DNA from: Colletes latitarsis | Taxonomy: Eukaryota > Arthropoda > Insecta > Hymenoptera > Colletidae | DNA length: 64,000 nt | NCBI RefSeq assembly: GCF_051014445.1 | Contig: NW_027488377.1 | Span: 2,666,001-2,730,000 of the forward strand | Direction of reading: 5' to 3' | Shown here: positions 29,701 to 40,371 of the stretch, one piece after another | Position numbering within the stretch: position 1 is the first letter of the stretch | Layout of the letters: each line of letters opens with the position of its first letter | Program-made: the position numbers and the translations under genes | Notes under the pieces: generated by a model | What the model saw: only the letters and a program-made list of their open reading frames with translations | Told to the model about the DNA's origin: nothing | The model's database searches: none

Positions 29701-32700
29701 GTGTGGTACCACATTACTACATGATCCAAACTAGAAATAACCCAGGATCTGGCCACCAAGTATGAGAAATATGCGAAAGTATGAGCCTGATGAGGGCAAA
29801 TCCCAGGCCTAACCTAGACCTAACATGGTGTATCCTCTAAAATATTGGTCGTATCCAGGTTTAATTAGTTGTTTCAGTGTGGTACCACATACTACGTTAT
29901 CCAATCCAGACAAATCCAAGTATCTGCCCAACAAGTATGAGAAATATGCGAAAGTTTAGTCTCATGAGGGCAAATCCCAGGCCTAACCTAGAACTAACAT
30001 GCGTTATCCTCTAAAATATTGATCGAAACCAGGTTTCATGGACTGTTTCTGTGTGATACCACATTACTACGAGTTCCAAACCGGAAATAACCCAGGATCT
30101 GTTCAACAAGTATGTGAAGAATGCGAAAGTATGAGACAGATGATGGCAAATCCTAGACCTAACCCAGACCTAACATGCGTTATCATCTAAAATATTGATC
30201 GAAACCAGGTTTAATCGACTGTTTCAGTGTGGTACCACATTACTACGTGACCCAGTCCAGAAAAAGCCCAGGATCTGGCCAACAAGTATGAGAAATATGC
30301 GAAAGTATCAGCCTTATGAGGGCAAATCCCACACCCAACCGAGTCCTATTCGGGGTTATCCTCTAAAATGTTGATCGTGACCAGGTTTAATCGACTGTTT
30401 CAGTGTGGTATCACATTACTACCTGATCCAAACGAGAAATAACCCAGGATCTGGCCAACAAGTATGTGAAGAATGCGAAAGTATGAGCCAGATGATGGAA
30501 AATCCTAGACCTAACCCAGACCTTACATGCGTTATCATTTAAAATATTGATCGAACCAGATTAAATCGACTGTTTCAGTGTGGTACCACATTACTACGTG
30601 AACCAAACCAGAAAAAGCCCAGGACCTGGCCAACAAGTATGAGGAATATGCGAAAGTATGAGTCTCATGAGGGCAAATCCCAGGCCTAGCCGTGACCTAA
30701 CATGAGTTATCCTCTAAACTATTGATCGAAACCAGGTTTAATGGACTGTTTCAGTGTGGTACCACGTTACCACATGATCCAAACCAGAAAACGCCCCGGA
30801 TCTGGCCAACGAGTATGCGAAAAATGCGAAAATATGAGCCAGATAAGGGCAAATCCTAGACCTAACCCAGACCTAACATGCGTTATCCTCTAAAATATTG
30901 ATCGAAACCAGGTTTCATGGACTGTTTCAGTGTGATACCACATTACCACGTGATTCAAGCCAGAAAAAACCCAGGATCTGTACAACAAGTATGTGAAAAA
31001 TGCGAAAGTATGAGTCTGATGAGGGCAAATCCCAGGCCTAACCTAGACCTAACATGGTGTATCCTCTAAAATATTGGTCGTATCCAGGTTTAATTAATTG
31101 TTTCAGTGTGGTACCACATACTACCTTATCCAATCCAGACAAATCCAAGTATCTGCACAACAAGTATGTGAAGAATGCGAAAGTATGAGCCAGATGATGG
31201 CAAATCCTAGACCTAACCCAGACCTAACATGCGTTATCATCTAAAATATTGATCGAAACCAGGTTTAGTCGACTGTTTCAGTGTGGTACCACATTACTAC
31301 GTGATCCAAACCAGAAAAAGCCCAGGACCTGGCCAAAAAGTATGAGAAATATGCGAAAGTATAAGCCTGATGAGGGCAAATCCTAGACCTAACCCACACC
31401 TAACATGCGTTATCCTCTAAAATATAGATCGAAACCAGGTTTAATCGACTGTTTCAGTGTGGTGTCACATTACTACCTGATCCAAACCAGAAATAACCCA
31501 GGATCTGGCCAACAAGTATGAGAAATATGCGAAAGTATGAGTCTGATGAGGGCAAATCCCAGGCCTAAACTTGACCTAACATGAGTTATCCTCTAAACTA
31601 TTGATCGAAACCAGGTTTATTGGGCTGTTTCAGTGTGGTACCACATTACCACATGATCCAAACCAGAAAAAGCCCCGGATCTGGCCAACGAGTATGCGAA
31701 AAATGCGAAAATATGAGCCAGATAAGGGCAAATCCTAGACCTAACCCAGACCTAACATGCGTAATCCTCTAAAATATAGATCGAAACCAGGTTTAATCGA
31801 CTGTTTCAGTGTGGTGTCACATTACTACCTGATCCAAACCAGAAATAACCCAGGATCTGGCCAACAAGTATGCGAAAAATGCGAAAGTATGAGACTGATA
31901 AGGGCAAATCCTAGACCTAACCCAGACCTAACATGCGTTATCCTCTAAAATATTGGTCGTATCCAGGTTTAACTGACTGTTTGAGTGTGGTACCACATTA
32001 CTACGTGATCCAACCCAGGAAAAACCCAGGATCTCTTCAACAAGTATGTGAAGAATACGAAACTATGAGCCAGATGAGGGCAAATCCTGGACCTATCCCA
32101 GACCTAACATGCGTTATCATCTAAAATATTGATCAAAACCAGGTTTAATGGACTGTTTCAGTGTGGTACCACATTACTACGTGATCCAGACCAGTGAAAG
32201 CCCAGAATCTGGCCGACAACTTTGAGAAATATGCGAATGTATGACCCAGATGAGGGCAAATCATAGACCTAACCGAGACCTATCATGAGTTATCCTCTAA
32301 AATATTGATCGAGACCAGGTTCAATCGACTGCTTCTGTGCGGTACCACATTACTACGTGATCCAAACCAGTGAAATCACTGAATCTGGCCAACACGTTTG
32401 AGAAATATGCGAAAGTATGAGCCTGATGAGAGCAAATCCCAGACCTAACCTAGACCTAACATGCGGTATCCTCTAAAATATAGATCGAAACCAGGTTTAA
32501 TCGACTGTTTCAGTGTGGTGTCACATTACTACCTGATCCAAACCAGAAATAACTCAGGATCTGGCCAACAAGTATGAGAAATATGCGAAAGTATGAGTCT
32601 GATGGGGGCAAACCCAGGCCTAACCTTGACCTAACATGAGTTATCCTCTAAACTATTGATCGAAACCAGGTTTAATGGACTGTTTCAGTGTGGTACCACA

Positions 32701-34940
32701 TTACCACATGATCCAAACCAGAAAAAGCCCCGGATCTGGCCAACGAGTATGCGAAAAAAGCGAAAGTATGAGTCTGATAAGGGCAAATCCTAGACCTAAC
32801 CCAGACCTAACATGCGTTATCCTCTAAAATATTGGTCGTATCCAGGTTTAACTGACTGTTTGAGTGTAGTACCACATTACTACGTGATCCAACCCAGGAA
32901 AAACCCAGGATCTGTTCAACAAGTATGTGAAGAATACGAAACCATGAGCCAGATGAGGGCAAATCCTAGACCTATCCCAGACCTAACATGCGTTATCATC
33001 TAAAATATTGATCAAAACCAGGTTTAATGGACTGTTTCAGTGTGGTACCACATTACTACGTGATCCAGACCAGTGAAAGCCCAGAATCTGGCCACCAAGT
33101 ATGAGAAATATGCGAAAGTATGAGTCTGATGAGGACAAATCCCAGGCCTAACGTAGACCTAACATGCGTTATCCTCTAAAATATTGATCGAAACCAGGTT
33201 TCATGGACTGTTTCAGTGTGGTACCACATTACCACGTAATTCAAACCAGAAAAAACCCAGGATCTGTAGAACAAGTATGTGAAAAATGCGAAAGTATGAG
33301 TCTGGTGAGGGCAAATCCCAGGCCTAACCTAGACCTAGCATGTGTTATCCTCTAAAATATTGGTCGTATCCAGGTTTAGTCGACTGTTTCAGTGTGGTAC
33401 CACATTACTACGTGATCCAACCCAGAAAAAACCCAGGATCTGTTCATCAAGTATGTGAAGAATGCGAAATATGAGCCAGATGAGGGCAAATCCTAGACCT
33501 GTCCCAGACATAACATGCGTTATCCTCTAAAATATTGATCGAAACCAGGTTTAATGGACTGTTTCAGTGTGGTACCTCATTACTACGTGATCCAAACCAG
33601 AAAAAGCCAGGGATCTGTTCAACAAGTAGGTGAAAAATGCGAAAATATGAGCCTGACGAGGGCAAATCCCAGACCTATCCCAGACCTAACATGCGTTATC
33701 ATCTAAAATATTGATCAAAACCAGGTTTAATGGACTGTTTCAGTGTGGTACCACATTACTGCGTGATCCAGACCAGTGAGAGCCCAGAATCTGGCCACCA
33801 AGTATGAGAAATATGCGAAAGTATGAGTCTGATGAGGGTAAATCCCAGTCCTAACCTAGACCTAACATGCGTTATCCTCTAAAATGTTGATCGTGACCAG
33901 GTTTAATCGACTGTTTCAGTGCTGTGTCACATTACTACCTGATCCAAACCAGAAATAACCCAGGATCTGGCCAACAAGTATGAGAAATATGCGAAAGTAT
34001 GAGTCTGATGGGGCAAATCCCAGGCCTAACCTAGACCTAGCATGAGTTATCCTCTAAAAAACTGATCGAAACCAGGTTTAATTGACTGTTTCAATGTGGT
34101 ACCATATTACTACGTGATCCAGACCAGAAAAAAACGCAGGATCTGGCCAACAAGTGTGAGAAATGTGCGAAAGTATAAGCCTGATGAGGGCAAATCCTAG
34201 ACCTAACCCACACCTAACATGCGTTATCCTCTAAAATATTTATCGAGACCAGGTTGAATTGACTGTTTCAGGGCGGTGCCACATTACTACGTGATCCAAA
34301 CCAGTGAAATCACTGAATCTGGCCAACACGTTTGAGAAATATGCGAAAGTGTGAGCCTGATGAGAGCAAATCCCAGACCTAACCTAGACCTAACATGCGT
34401 TATCCTCTAAAATATAGATCGAAACCAGGTTTAATCGACTGTTTCAGTGTGGTGTCACATTACTACCTGACCCAAACCAGAAATAACCCAGGATCTGGCC
34501 AACAAGTATGAGAAATATGCGAAAGTATGAGTCTGATGGGGGCAAATCCCAGGCCTAACCTTGACCTAACATGAGTTATCCTCTAAACTATTGATCGAAA
34601 CCAGGTTTAATGGACTGTTTCTGTGTGGTACCACATTACCACATGATCCAAACCAGAAAAAGCCCCGGATCTGGCCAACGAGTATGCGAAAAATGCGAAA
34701 GTATGAGTCTGATAAGGGCAAATCCTAGACCTAACCCAGACCTAACATGCGTTATCCTCTAAAATATTGGTCGTATCCAGGTTTAACTGACTGTTTGAGT
34801 GTGGTACCACATTACTACGTGATCCAACCCAGGAAAAACCCAGGATCTGTTCAACAAGTATGTGAAGAATACGAAACTATGAGCCAGATGAGGGCAAATC
34901 CTAGACCTATCCCAGACCTAACATGCGTTATCATCTAAAA
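16279..34940 (+). repeat. Long-period super-repeat (about 5.98 and 6.15 kb)
   Basis: Rare variants recur at about 6-kb spacing. The TCCTATTC variant lies at 16279, 22257 and 28410 (5978, then 6153 bp). A monomer with ACTGACTGTTTGAGTG lies at 20680, 26659 and 32812 (5979, then 6153 bp). The GTGAAATCACTGAATC variant lies at 20413, 26392 and 32370. The unique pair GCAGTACCACAGTACTACG occurs only near 20383 and 26362. The spacings equal 34 and 35 monomers. An earlier pair of the first marker, 5376 and 11531, is also 6155 bp apart. An 11-monomer period of 1934-1935 bp is superimposed (25805/27740, 28410/30344, 32812/34747). Confidence 0.75.
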
Positions 34941-35702
34941 TATTGATCAAAACCAGGTTTAATGGACTGTTTCAGTGTGGTACCACATTACTACGTGATC
35001 CAGACCAGTGAAAGCCCAGAATCTGGCCACCAAGTATGAGAAATATGCGAAAGTATGAGTCTGATGAGGGCAAATCCCAGGCCTAACGTAGACCTAACAT
35101 GCGTTATCCTCTAAAATATTGATCGAAACCAGGTTTCATGGACTGTTTCAGTGTGGTACCACATTACCACGTGATTCAAACCAGAAAAAACCCAGGATCT
35201 GTAGAACAAGTATGTGAAAAATGCGAAAGTATGAGTCTGGTGAGGGCAAATCCCAGGCCTAACCTAGACCTAACATGCGTTATCCTCTAAAATATTGGTC
35301 GTATCCAGGTTTAGTCGACTGTTTCAGTGTGGTACCACATTACTACGTGATCCAACCCAGAAAAAACCCAGGATCTGTTCAACAAGTATGTGAAGAATGC
35401 GAAATATGAGCCAGATGAGGGCAAATCCTAGACCTGTCCCAGACATAACATGCGTTATCCTCTAAAATATTGATCGAGACCAGGTTTAATTGACTGTTTC
35501 AGTGTGGTACCACATTACTACCTGATCCAAACCAGAAAAATACCCAGGATCTGACCAACAAGTATGTGAAGAACGCGAAAATATGACCCTGATGAGGGCA
35601 AATCCCAGGCCTAAGCTAGACATAACATGCGTTACCTTTAAAATATTGATCGAAACCTGGTTTAATGGACTGTTTCAGTGTGGTACCACATTACTACGTG
35701 AT

Positions 35703-37213
35703 TGTTAGAAAACTAAGGGTTCTAACCGGGGTCCGGACGAGAGAAATACTAGGGAAAGTGATTGATAAGTTTTTATTTGGAATTTTCGCTTGTCGCTTTG
35801 CGACAAGCCTTTTATTTAAATTTAGCAAAAAATGAAAAAATAAAAAAAATATAAAATTACAAAAAGAGAATTAGTTTTTTATAATCCAGCCGGGGGTGTG
35901 GCTTCACCGGCGTTGCCCCGGTTGGGATGGACCTTGGTTGCTGTAACAAAGGTTCGTTCAGATTAAATACGTGCGTACACGTATCGTAAACACGCTTATC
36001 AGCTGTTCGCCTCGCTCTCCTAGCGACTAGCGGTGCGCTGGGAGGGGGGAATCAGCTGTCGTTTAACGTGAATCAGTGGACTGTAAATTTGTACTTGTAC
36101 GCTGATAATTATTTATTGAAATTATCAGCGATACTTTTGCCCTGAACAGAAGAGAATTCACTCGTATCTGTCGGGGGCGACTTAGCCACGGACGGGTCAC
36201 CAAATGGAGGTCGTAAAGCTCCAAATGGGTGGATCCCGTGAGCACGCTCTCCGTGCGGGTGACGTAGGATCGTCGTGCGAGGTGATTTCCTGCGACACTG
36301 TAAAATTACTGCACGGCGACCGTGACGGTAAAGTGTCCTTTGCAAAAAATCCCTCGCTGGTCCAACCGCACTATAAAGCCTACCCGGCGACCGTGTTGCA
36401 CGGGGACCATATTTGGTAGGCGGCGTGACGGAAGGTGAGGCGACCTTGAACCCGAACTCCTCCGTAGGGTGTACGGTCGACTCGTACACCGACGGGTTTT
36501 TGAAGAGGGTTTTTTGGCGACCTTTGCACGAAGAGCACTCCACGAGGCGGTACCGATTCAACGGTATGACCTTTGGGAGGCTCCAAAGCCGTATAGCTTT
36601 AAAGGGATTCTGGGTGGGTGCATCCTGAGTCCCTTACGTCGCGGTCGTGGCAACGACTGCAACGTACAATCCTTCCTAGCGAAGGCGGTCGCGTCACGCG
36701 CAGCGTGTATTACGACCTCCCTTTTGTCGCAGGTAGATTGTTCTGGGAAACTCTAACCGCAGCAACGGAGAGAATTCTTTGTTATACAAGTCCGAATATT
36801 ATGTGAGTCCGTACTTGAGGAGCGAGATCTTCTGGGATCCGCTCCCGTTGGCAGTCGGCTCGTGAATAATTGCGAATATCGTCGCGGATCGACAGACGAA
36901 GACTCGGTCGCGCCTTGTCGTCACGACGCGGCGCTGCCGAATTCAGCTGTCGATCTCTTTTCAATATATTATACGATTCTCTCTGTCGACGCTGACGTCA
37001 CGTTTAAACCAGTGCGAAGCGAATCTTCGCGTGAGGTCAGCGTACAAAAACACGTAAACGGCCGCGGTTTTAAATCGTCCGAACGTTCAACGAACCTGAC
37101 GAACGTTTAACCTTCCGCAGTGTCACGTACACAAACGGATACGGGAATCGCAGCCGAGAATTTAATATTTCAGACTAACGCGATTTTAAATAGTTTTTTA
37201 ACATATTTAAACA
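35703..37213 (-). repeat. Probable 3' LTR of the BEL/Pao element (1511 bp)
   Basis: The segment begins TGTTAGAAAAC at the satellite junction and ends TATTTAAACA. It therefore has TGTT...AACA termini on either strand, as LTRs do. A G-rich polypurine tract lies immediately outside its inner end. On the minus strand two AATAAA signals (35816-35811 and 35777-35772) lie close to the outer end, where the R region is expected. A TATAAT-like stretch near 36970 could be a promoter. The LTR cannot be proved by comparison because the 5' copy is missing, and 1.5 kb is long for this family. Several short open frames inside it show no recognisable domain and I treat them as chance. Confidence 0.7.
35772..35816 (-). 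promoter_or_regulatory. Poly(A) signals flanking a perfect hairpin in the LTR
   Basis: GCTTGTCGC (35788-35796) and GCGACAAGC (35800-35808) form a perfect 9-bp stem with a TTT loop. A minus-strand AATAAA lies on each side (35816-35811 and 35777-35772). The arrangement resembles the poly(A) hairpins of other LTR elements. The function is inferred from position alone. Confidence 0.5.
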
Positions 37214-37215
37214 TA

Positions 37216-37226
37216 CCGCCCCCCTT
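37216..37226 (-). other. Polypurine tract next to the LTR
   Basis: On the minus strand the sequence reads AAGGGGGGCGG, then TA, then the LTR start TGTTTAAATATG. A purine run just before the 3' LTR is the expected plus-strand primer site for reverse transcription. Its position supports 37213 as the inner end of the LTR. Confidence 0.65.
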
Positions 37227-37331
37227 GCACGAATTGCGCAATACCCGGAGAACGCGGTAGTCCCGTACGGTCACTTTTTTACGCGGAGAGAGAGAACTCG
37301 CGCACTTTTAATTGTAAAAAATCAAAAGTAC

Positions 37332-37952
37332 TTATGATTGACCAGCTGCAGCCTGCTGAAGGAACCGCATCGACGTTGTCAGCATTTGGTCCGCCATGGC
37401 TTTTGCCATGGCGATCTGACCGAATGCTGGCTGCCAGGTTCGTTTTTTCTTTCTGGCCGGGGCTGCTGGGGTTGGTGGCTGCAAGCCGCTGGTGGACGGT
37501 GCAGGATTGGCGGGAGTATTTTTTCCCGGCCTCCTCCGCTTCCGCTTTGGTTGCGGAGCTCGGTCGGTGGGGGCAGCCAAAGTCGACCCCGGCACTGCTG
37601 GTGGTGGCGGCGGGGTCGATTCCTCCGGTTTGTCGGCCCGCCACGCACAGGACCGCATGTGTCCGTCCTTGTCCCATCGGAGGACGTATTGGCCTCCGGG
37701 GGCCCGGCAGTGGTATTTTCGAGTTGTTGTTATAACCCTGGCCGGAATCCTGAAGGAGTCGACCCCGAAATTGAGGGTCACCTCCGGTTCCCTTGGCGCC
37801 TGTTCGGTGGTAGGCTCCTCGTTATTGCCTCTCGGGGATATGGGCCTTTCCCCGAGCTGCAAAATGCGCCCGAATCGCTCATCTATTTCCGGGTCCCCGG
37901 AAAAGGATACCGCACTGCTCTCGCAAGATATGTTGGACGCGGTGTCACTCAT
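37332..37952 (-). CDS. Accessory ORF of the BEL/Pao element, unknown function
   Basis: An intact 206-codon frame lies downstream of integrase and upstream of the LTR, the place where some LTR elements carry env. It is not env-like: I see no signal peptide, membrane segment or cysteine pairing. From the N terminus there is a serine- and acid-rich part; a compact stretch around residues 57-105 with a VTLNFGVDSF strand-like run and YHCRAPGGQYVLRW; a proline-rich linker; a basic PKRKRRRPGK that could be a nuclear localisation signal; and a C-terminal helix-like MAKAMADQMLTTSMRFLQ. The proline and basic content is partly a result of high GC. It would probably need a spliced or internal mRNA, because it lies about 240 bp beyond the integrase stop. 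I do not recognise the family. It may be a captured host gene fragment or a lineage-specific accessory protein. Overlapping plus-strand frames are shadows. Confidence 0.55.
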   Translation of the reverse strand: MSDTASNISCESSAVSFSGDPEIDERFGRILQLGERPISPRGNNEEPTTEQAPREPEVTLNFGVDSFRIPARVITTTRKYHCRAPGGQYVLRWDKDGHMRSCAWRADKPEESTPPPPPAVPGSTLAAPTDRAPQPKRKRRRPGKNTPANPAPSTSGLQPPTPAAPARKKKRTWQPAFGQIAMAKAMADQMLTTSMRFLQQAAAGQS

Positions 37953-38108
37953 GATGCTGCGTTTGCGACTGAGCGGTTTTCGGTTCGGCGAATTTCGTTA
38001 CGATTTGGGGGCGCTCGAATTATTCGATACGCCCTACCAATAATCCAACTCAGATTGGTGGATTCGTAACCCCCACTAATCCGTTTGAACTTTCAGTGAC
38101 AACGGTCA

Positions 38109-38154
38109 GGTGAGAATCAACACCGTTTATTTCTAGAAACGGTCGTTTCTCACC
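38109..38154 (-). promoter_or_regulatory. Nested hairpin with a splice-donor-like site, after integrase
   Basis: Outer arms GGTGAGAA (38109-38116) and TTCTCACC (38147-38154) enclose inner arms ACCGTTT (38122-38128) and AAACGGT (38137-38143). On the minus strand the outer arm includes AAAG/GTGAGA, a close match to the 5' splice-site consensus with the exon ending at 38154. It lies between the integrase stop and the accessory ORF and so could serve subgenomic splicing. Whether it does is unknown. Confidence 0.4.
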
Positions 38155-38189
38155 TTTCGATCACTTTCGGCCGTTGGATGTTATGGTTT

Positions 38190-39509
38190 TTATGTGACCT
38201 CGTCAGCGTCGCTAACCGTCGCCGACTCGGTTTCTTCCACAGGCAGCTTATACAACCGCGTAATAGGTCGCGTAAAAATGGATTTTTCCGTGTGTATTTT
38301 AACAACACGTGCATTTCCATCCCTGCCGGTGAATACCTCCTCTACTCGTCCCATTTCCCATTGATTCGGGGGGAGGAGAGGATTTTGCACTAAAACTAAG
38401 TCGTTTAGTTTTAATGTTTTTTGGGCTGTACGCCACTTATAACGATTCTGGAGGTGCGTGAGATAATCACGTGTCCAATGCCTCCAGATTTGTTCGTGGA
38501 ATTTTTGAATCGCCCTCCATCGTGTCAGACGGGAGAGTTTTTCAATTTCCACTGATTGCGTCGGAAGCGCGTTCAGCGGACTCCCGACTAAGAAATGCCC
38601 CGGTGTGAGCGGCGCGTAATCGTCCGGGCTATCACTCAAAGCGGCAATCGGTCGCGAGTTTAAACTTGCTTCGATTTTACAAAGCAATGTTTGTAACTCT
38701 TCGCTTGTGGGAGTGAATTCGCCCAGAGTCCGCTTCAGGTGAAATTTCACCGATTTCACACCGGCCTCTTGCATGCCACCGAAGTGTGGTGCACTCGGTG
38801 GGTTAAATTTCCATCTAATTCCGTTTTGACTGCATTTATTACGCATTTCTTGCGTGTTGTACACTGCTTCGAAATTTTCGCGTAATTTTCGATCTGCCCC
38901 GACAAAGTTCGTTCCATTGTCACTGAAAATGCAGGACGGAACTCCCCTTCGTGCAATGAATCGATCTAATGCTGCCAAAAAGGCACTCGTCGTATAATCG
39001 TGGACGAGTTCGATGTGGATGGCCCGTATCGCGTAACAGACAAAAACTGCTATGTACGCTTTGTGGGCGGTTTTTCCTCGACCGGCGGAGTCGCGGACAC
39101 GAAAAGGTCCCGCATAATCCACTCCACAGTTCGAAAATGCTCTCGCCTCGCGGCAACGCTCAGGTATTAAATCCTGCATGATTTGCGTGGAGGTTTTTGC
39201 CCTCCATCTAACGCATCGCATGCATCCGTGGATTACCGTTCGCGCTGCATTTCGACAGCCGAGAATCCAAAATCTTTGTCTTACTGTGTACATGGTCAAC
39301 TGCAATCCCCCGTGCAACGTGTCAATGTGGCACTGCCGAATTATCATCGTGGAAACGTGATGTTTCGGCAAAATTATGGGGTGCTTGATTTCCCATGACA
39401 GTGTTGTATTTTCCAGTCTGCCTCCGACTCTCAAGACATCTTTGTCATCGAGAAAAGGGTTCAGACTTTTTAATGTTGATTTTGCTGGGATTTTTCGGTG
39501 GTTTTTCAA
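38190..39509 (-). pseudogene. pol: BEL/Pao integrase (C-terminal part of pol)
   Basis: Integrase inserts the element's cDNA into host DNA. The 439 codons start at a TTG that merely follows the upstream stop; the frame continues from RNase H, so this is the end of a polyprotein and not a separate gene. A zinc-binding domain is seen as H61 and H66 with C96 and C99. The catalytic core has D131 in VDYAGPF, D197 in FSDNGTNF and E248 in FGGMQEAG, all present. Residues 330-415 match the C-terminal domain that follows the core in BEL/Pao integrases (WRAIQKFHEQIWRHWTRDYL, then PPNQWEMGRV). The frame ends at TAA, 38192-38190. The integrase portion has no internal stop, but the in-frame TAG at 39548-39546 separates it from RNase H and no protease remains, so the locus cannot make a working polyprotein. 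Confidence 0.9.
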
Positions 39510-39545
39510 ACACCGGTACTCCTTTGCAAAATGCGTGCGCTGGAT

Positions 39546-40253
39546 CTAGCGGACAATTCTCTCGCTTGCGAGCTCCATCTCAGACGCGTCAACGATCTTC
39601 GCATCATACGACCTTCGCTCACCTTGCATCGGTCCCCTCAGTCGGAGACAGTATGCGGTTACACGAAGTAGTTTATTCCAGGTCGAGAATCGAAATACAA
39701 ATTCCCATTCTTTCTCCGGAATTACTACGTGGGCGTGCACTTTGCGCTTCCCTTCTTCTTTCGATTCCGTTAGCCAACTTGGTCCTGAAATCCACAGCTT
39801 AGATTGAAGGAGTTCCGCAGCTTCCACTCCGCGCGAATTCAGATCCGCGGGATTGAAGCGGGTGGGAACGTGCCTCCATTCAGCCTTCGGAAGTAACGTT
39901 TGGACCTTTGACACACGGTTGGCGATTAAAACCTTCCATGTGGAGGCGTGCTTTCTCAACCATGCCAATGCGATCGTGGAATCTGTCCAGCAGATTATTC
40001 TGTCGACCTTCAATGAAAGTGATTTCTCCACGTGCACAATAAGCTCGGCGAGCAGCACGGCGTCGTTCAATTCCAGTACAGGAATTGACTGCGTTTTAAT
40101 TGGAGCCACTCGCGTTTTTGCCATTATCAATGTCGAGGAGGTGACATTGCTCATTGTGGTCACTCGTAAGTAAGTGACCGCTGAGTAGGCTGCGAGCGAA
40201 GCGTCACAAAATCCATGAATTTTCACGGAAATTGTGTCGGCTCCATAATTAAT
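39546..40253 (-). pseudogene. pol: BEL/Pao RNase H region of pol, 5'-truncated
   Basis: This is the RNase H part of BEL/Pao pol, which removes RNA from the RNA-DNA hybrid during reverse transcription. Visible motifs are IHGFCDAS (first catalytic Asp), PVLELNDAVLLAEL (Glu), ICWTDSTIALAWL (second Asp) and, further on, RFNPADLNSRG. The segment begins abruptly at 40253, where the frame changes from GC-rich R1-clade 3' sequence to BEL sequence reading NYGADTISVKIHGF. It ends in TAG at 39548-39546. The frame after the TAG continues unchanged through IQRTHFAKEYRC into integrase, so the stop is a point mutation inside one polyprotein. The reverse transcriptase and protease that normally precede it are absent. 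Confidence 0.85.
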
Positions 40254-40322
40254 CGCCGCCTGGCGGGAGGAGGCTCCCCTCAGGGCCCCCCTCCCAGCCT
40301 GGGTCATCCGCCGCGCAAAGGC

Positions 40323-40336
40323 CGCCGCATGCGGCG
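40323..40336 (+). repeat. 14-bp perfect palindrome in the outer 3' UTR
   Basis: CGCCGCATGCGGCG is self-complementary. It lies between the element's 3' end and the long hairpin at 40372-40408. It could form a stem in the RNA or be a chance product of the very high GC content. Confidence 0.5.
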
Positions 40337-40371
40337 CCTGGCGGCCGGTTGACGCCCTCGCGCCACCATAC

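Larger units (their letters stand above)
1..35702 (+). repeat. Satellite array, left arm (about 176-bp monomer)
   Basis: A continuous head-to-tail tandem array with a monomer of about 176 bp. The spacing is seen directly between homologous landmarks such as ATGCGTTATC at 13298 and 13474. Each monomer carries, in order, GCGTTATCCTCTAAAATATT, a GATCGAAACCAGG block, CTGTTTCAGTG, the palindrome TGTGGTACCACA, ACTACGTGATCCAAACCAG, CCAGGATCTG, a TATGAGAAATATGCGAAAG or TATGTGAAGAATGCGAAAG block, CTGATGAGGGCAAAT and an 11-bp doublet. Monomers fall into classes: the word after GGATCT is GGCCAACAAG, GTTCAACAAG or AGCCATCAAG. Roughly 1-4900 is a more divergent mixture; about 4900-35600 is richer in the GGCC class and strongly duplicated. 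The last monomer breaks off at 35702 against the LTR. No gene is present; short open frames of about 63 codons are by-products of the repeat. Confidence 0.97.
35703..40253 (-). mobile_element. BEL/Pao LTR retrotransposon, 5'-deleted
   Basis: The remaining 4.55 kb is the 3' part of a minus-strand element: part of RNase H, integrase, an accessory reading frame, a polypurine tract and one probable LTR. The BEL/Pao call rests on the integrase with its zinc-binding region, D-D-E core and characteristic C-terminal domain, and on the peculiar RNase H. The 5' LTR, gag, protease and reverse transcriptase that should lie at higher coordinates are absent. At 40253/40254 the reading frame passes abruptly into the 3' end of a GC-rich R1-clade element. 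The left end abuts satellite at 35702/35703. No target-site duplication can be shown because the opposite end is lost. A nonsense codon in pol marks it as dead. Confidence 0.9.

Noticed and set aside
1..35702. Hammerhead ribozyme in the satellite, because monomers contain both CTGATGAG and CGAAAC
   Set aside because: The GGG/CCC stem after CTGATGA is followed by AGACC, not GAAA. Using the distant CGAAAC leaves no acceptable stem II or stem III and no cleavage triplet, in either the usual or circularly permuted order.
1..35702. CRISPR array suggested by regularly spaced repeats
   Set aside because: The whole 176-bp unit repeats, with no unique spacers, and the context is eukaryotic retrotransposons and satellite.
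36109..36561. 150-codon minus-strand frame and overlapping frames inside the LTR
   Set aside because: No recognisable domain, several mutually overlapping frames of similar length, and a position inside a non-coding LTR.
37332..37952. Envelope gene of the BEL/Pao element
   Set aside because: No signal peptide, transmembrane segment, cleavage site or cysteine pattern; it is kept as an accessory frame of unknown function.
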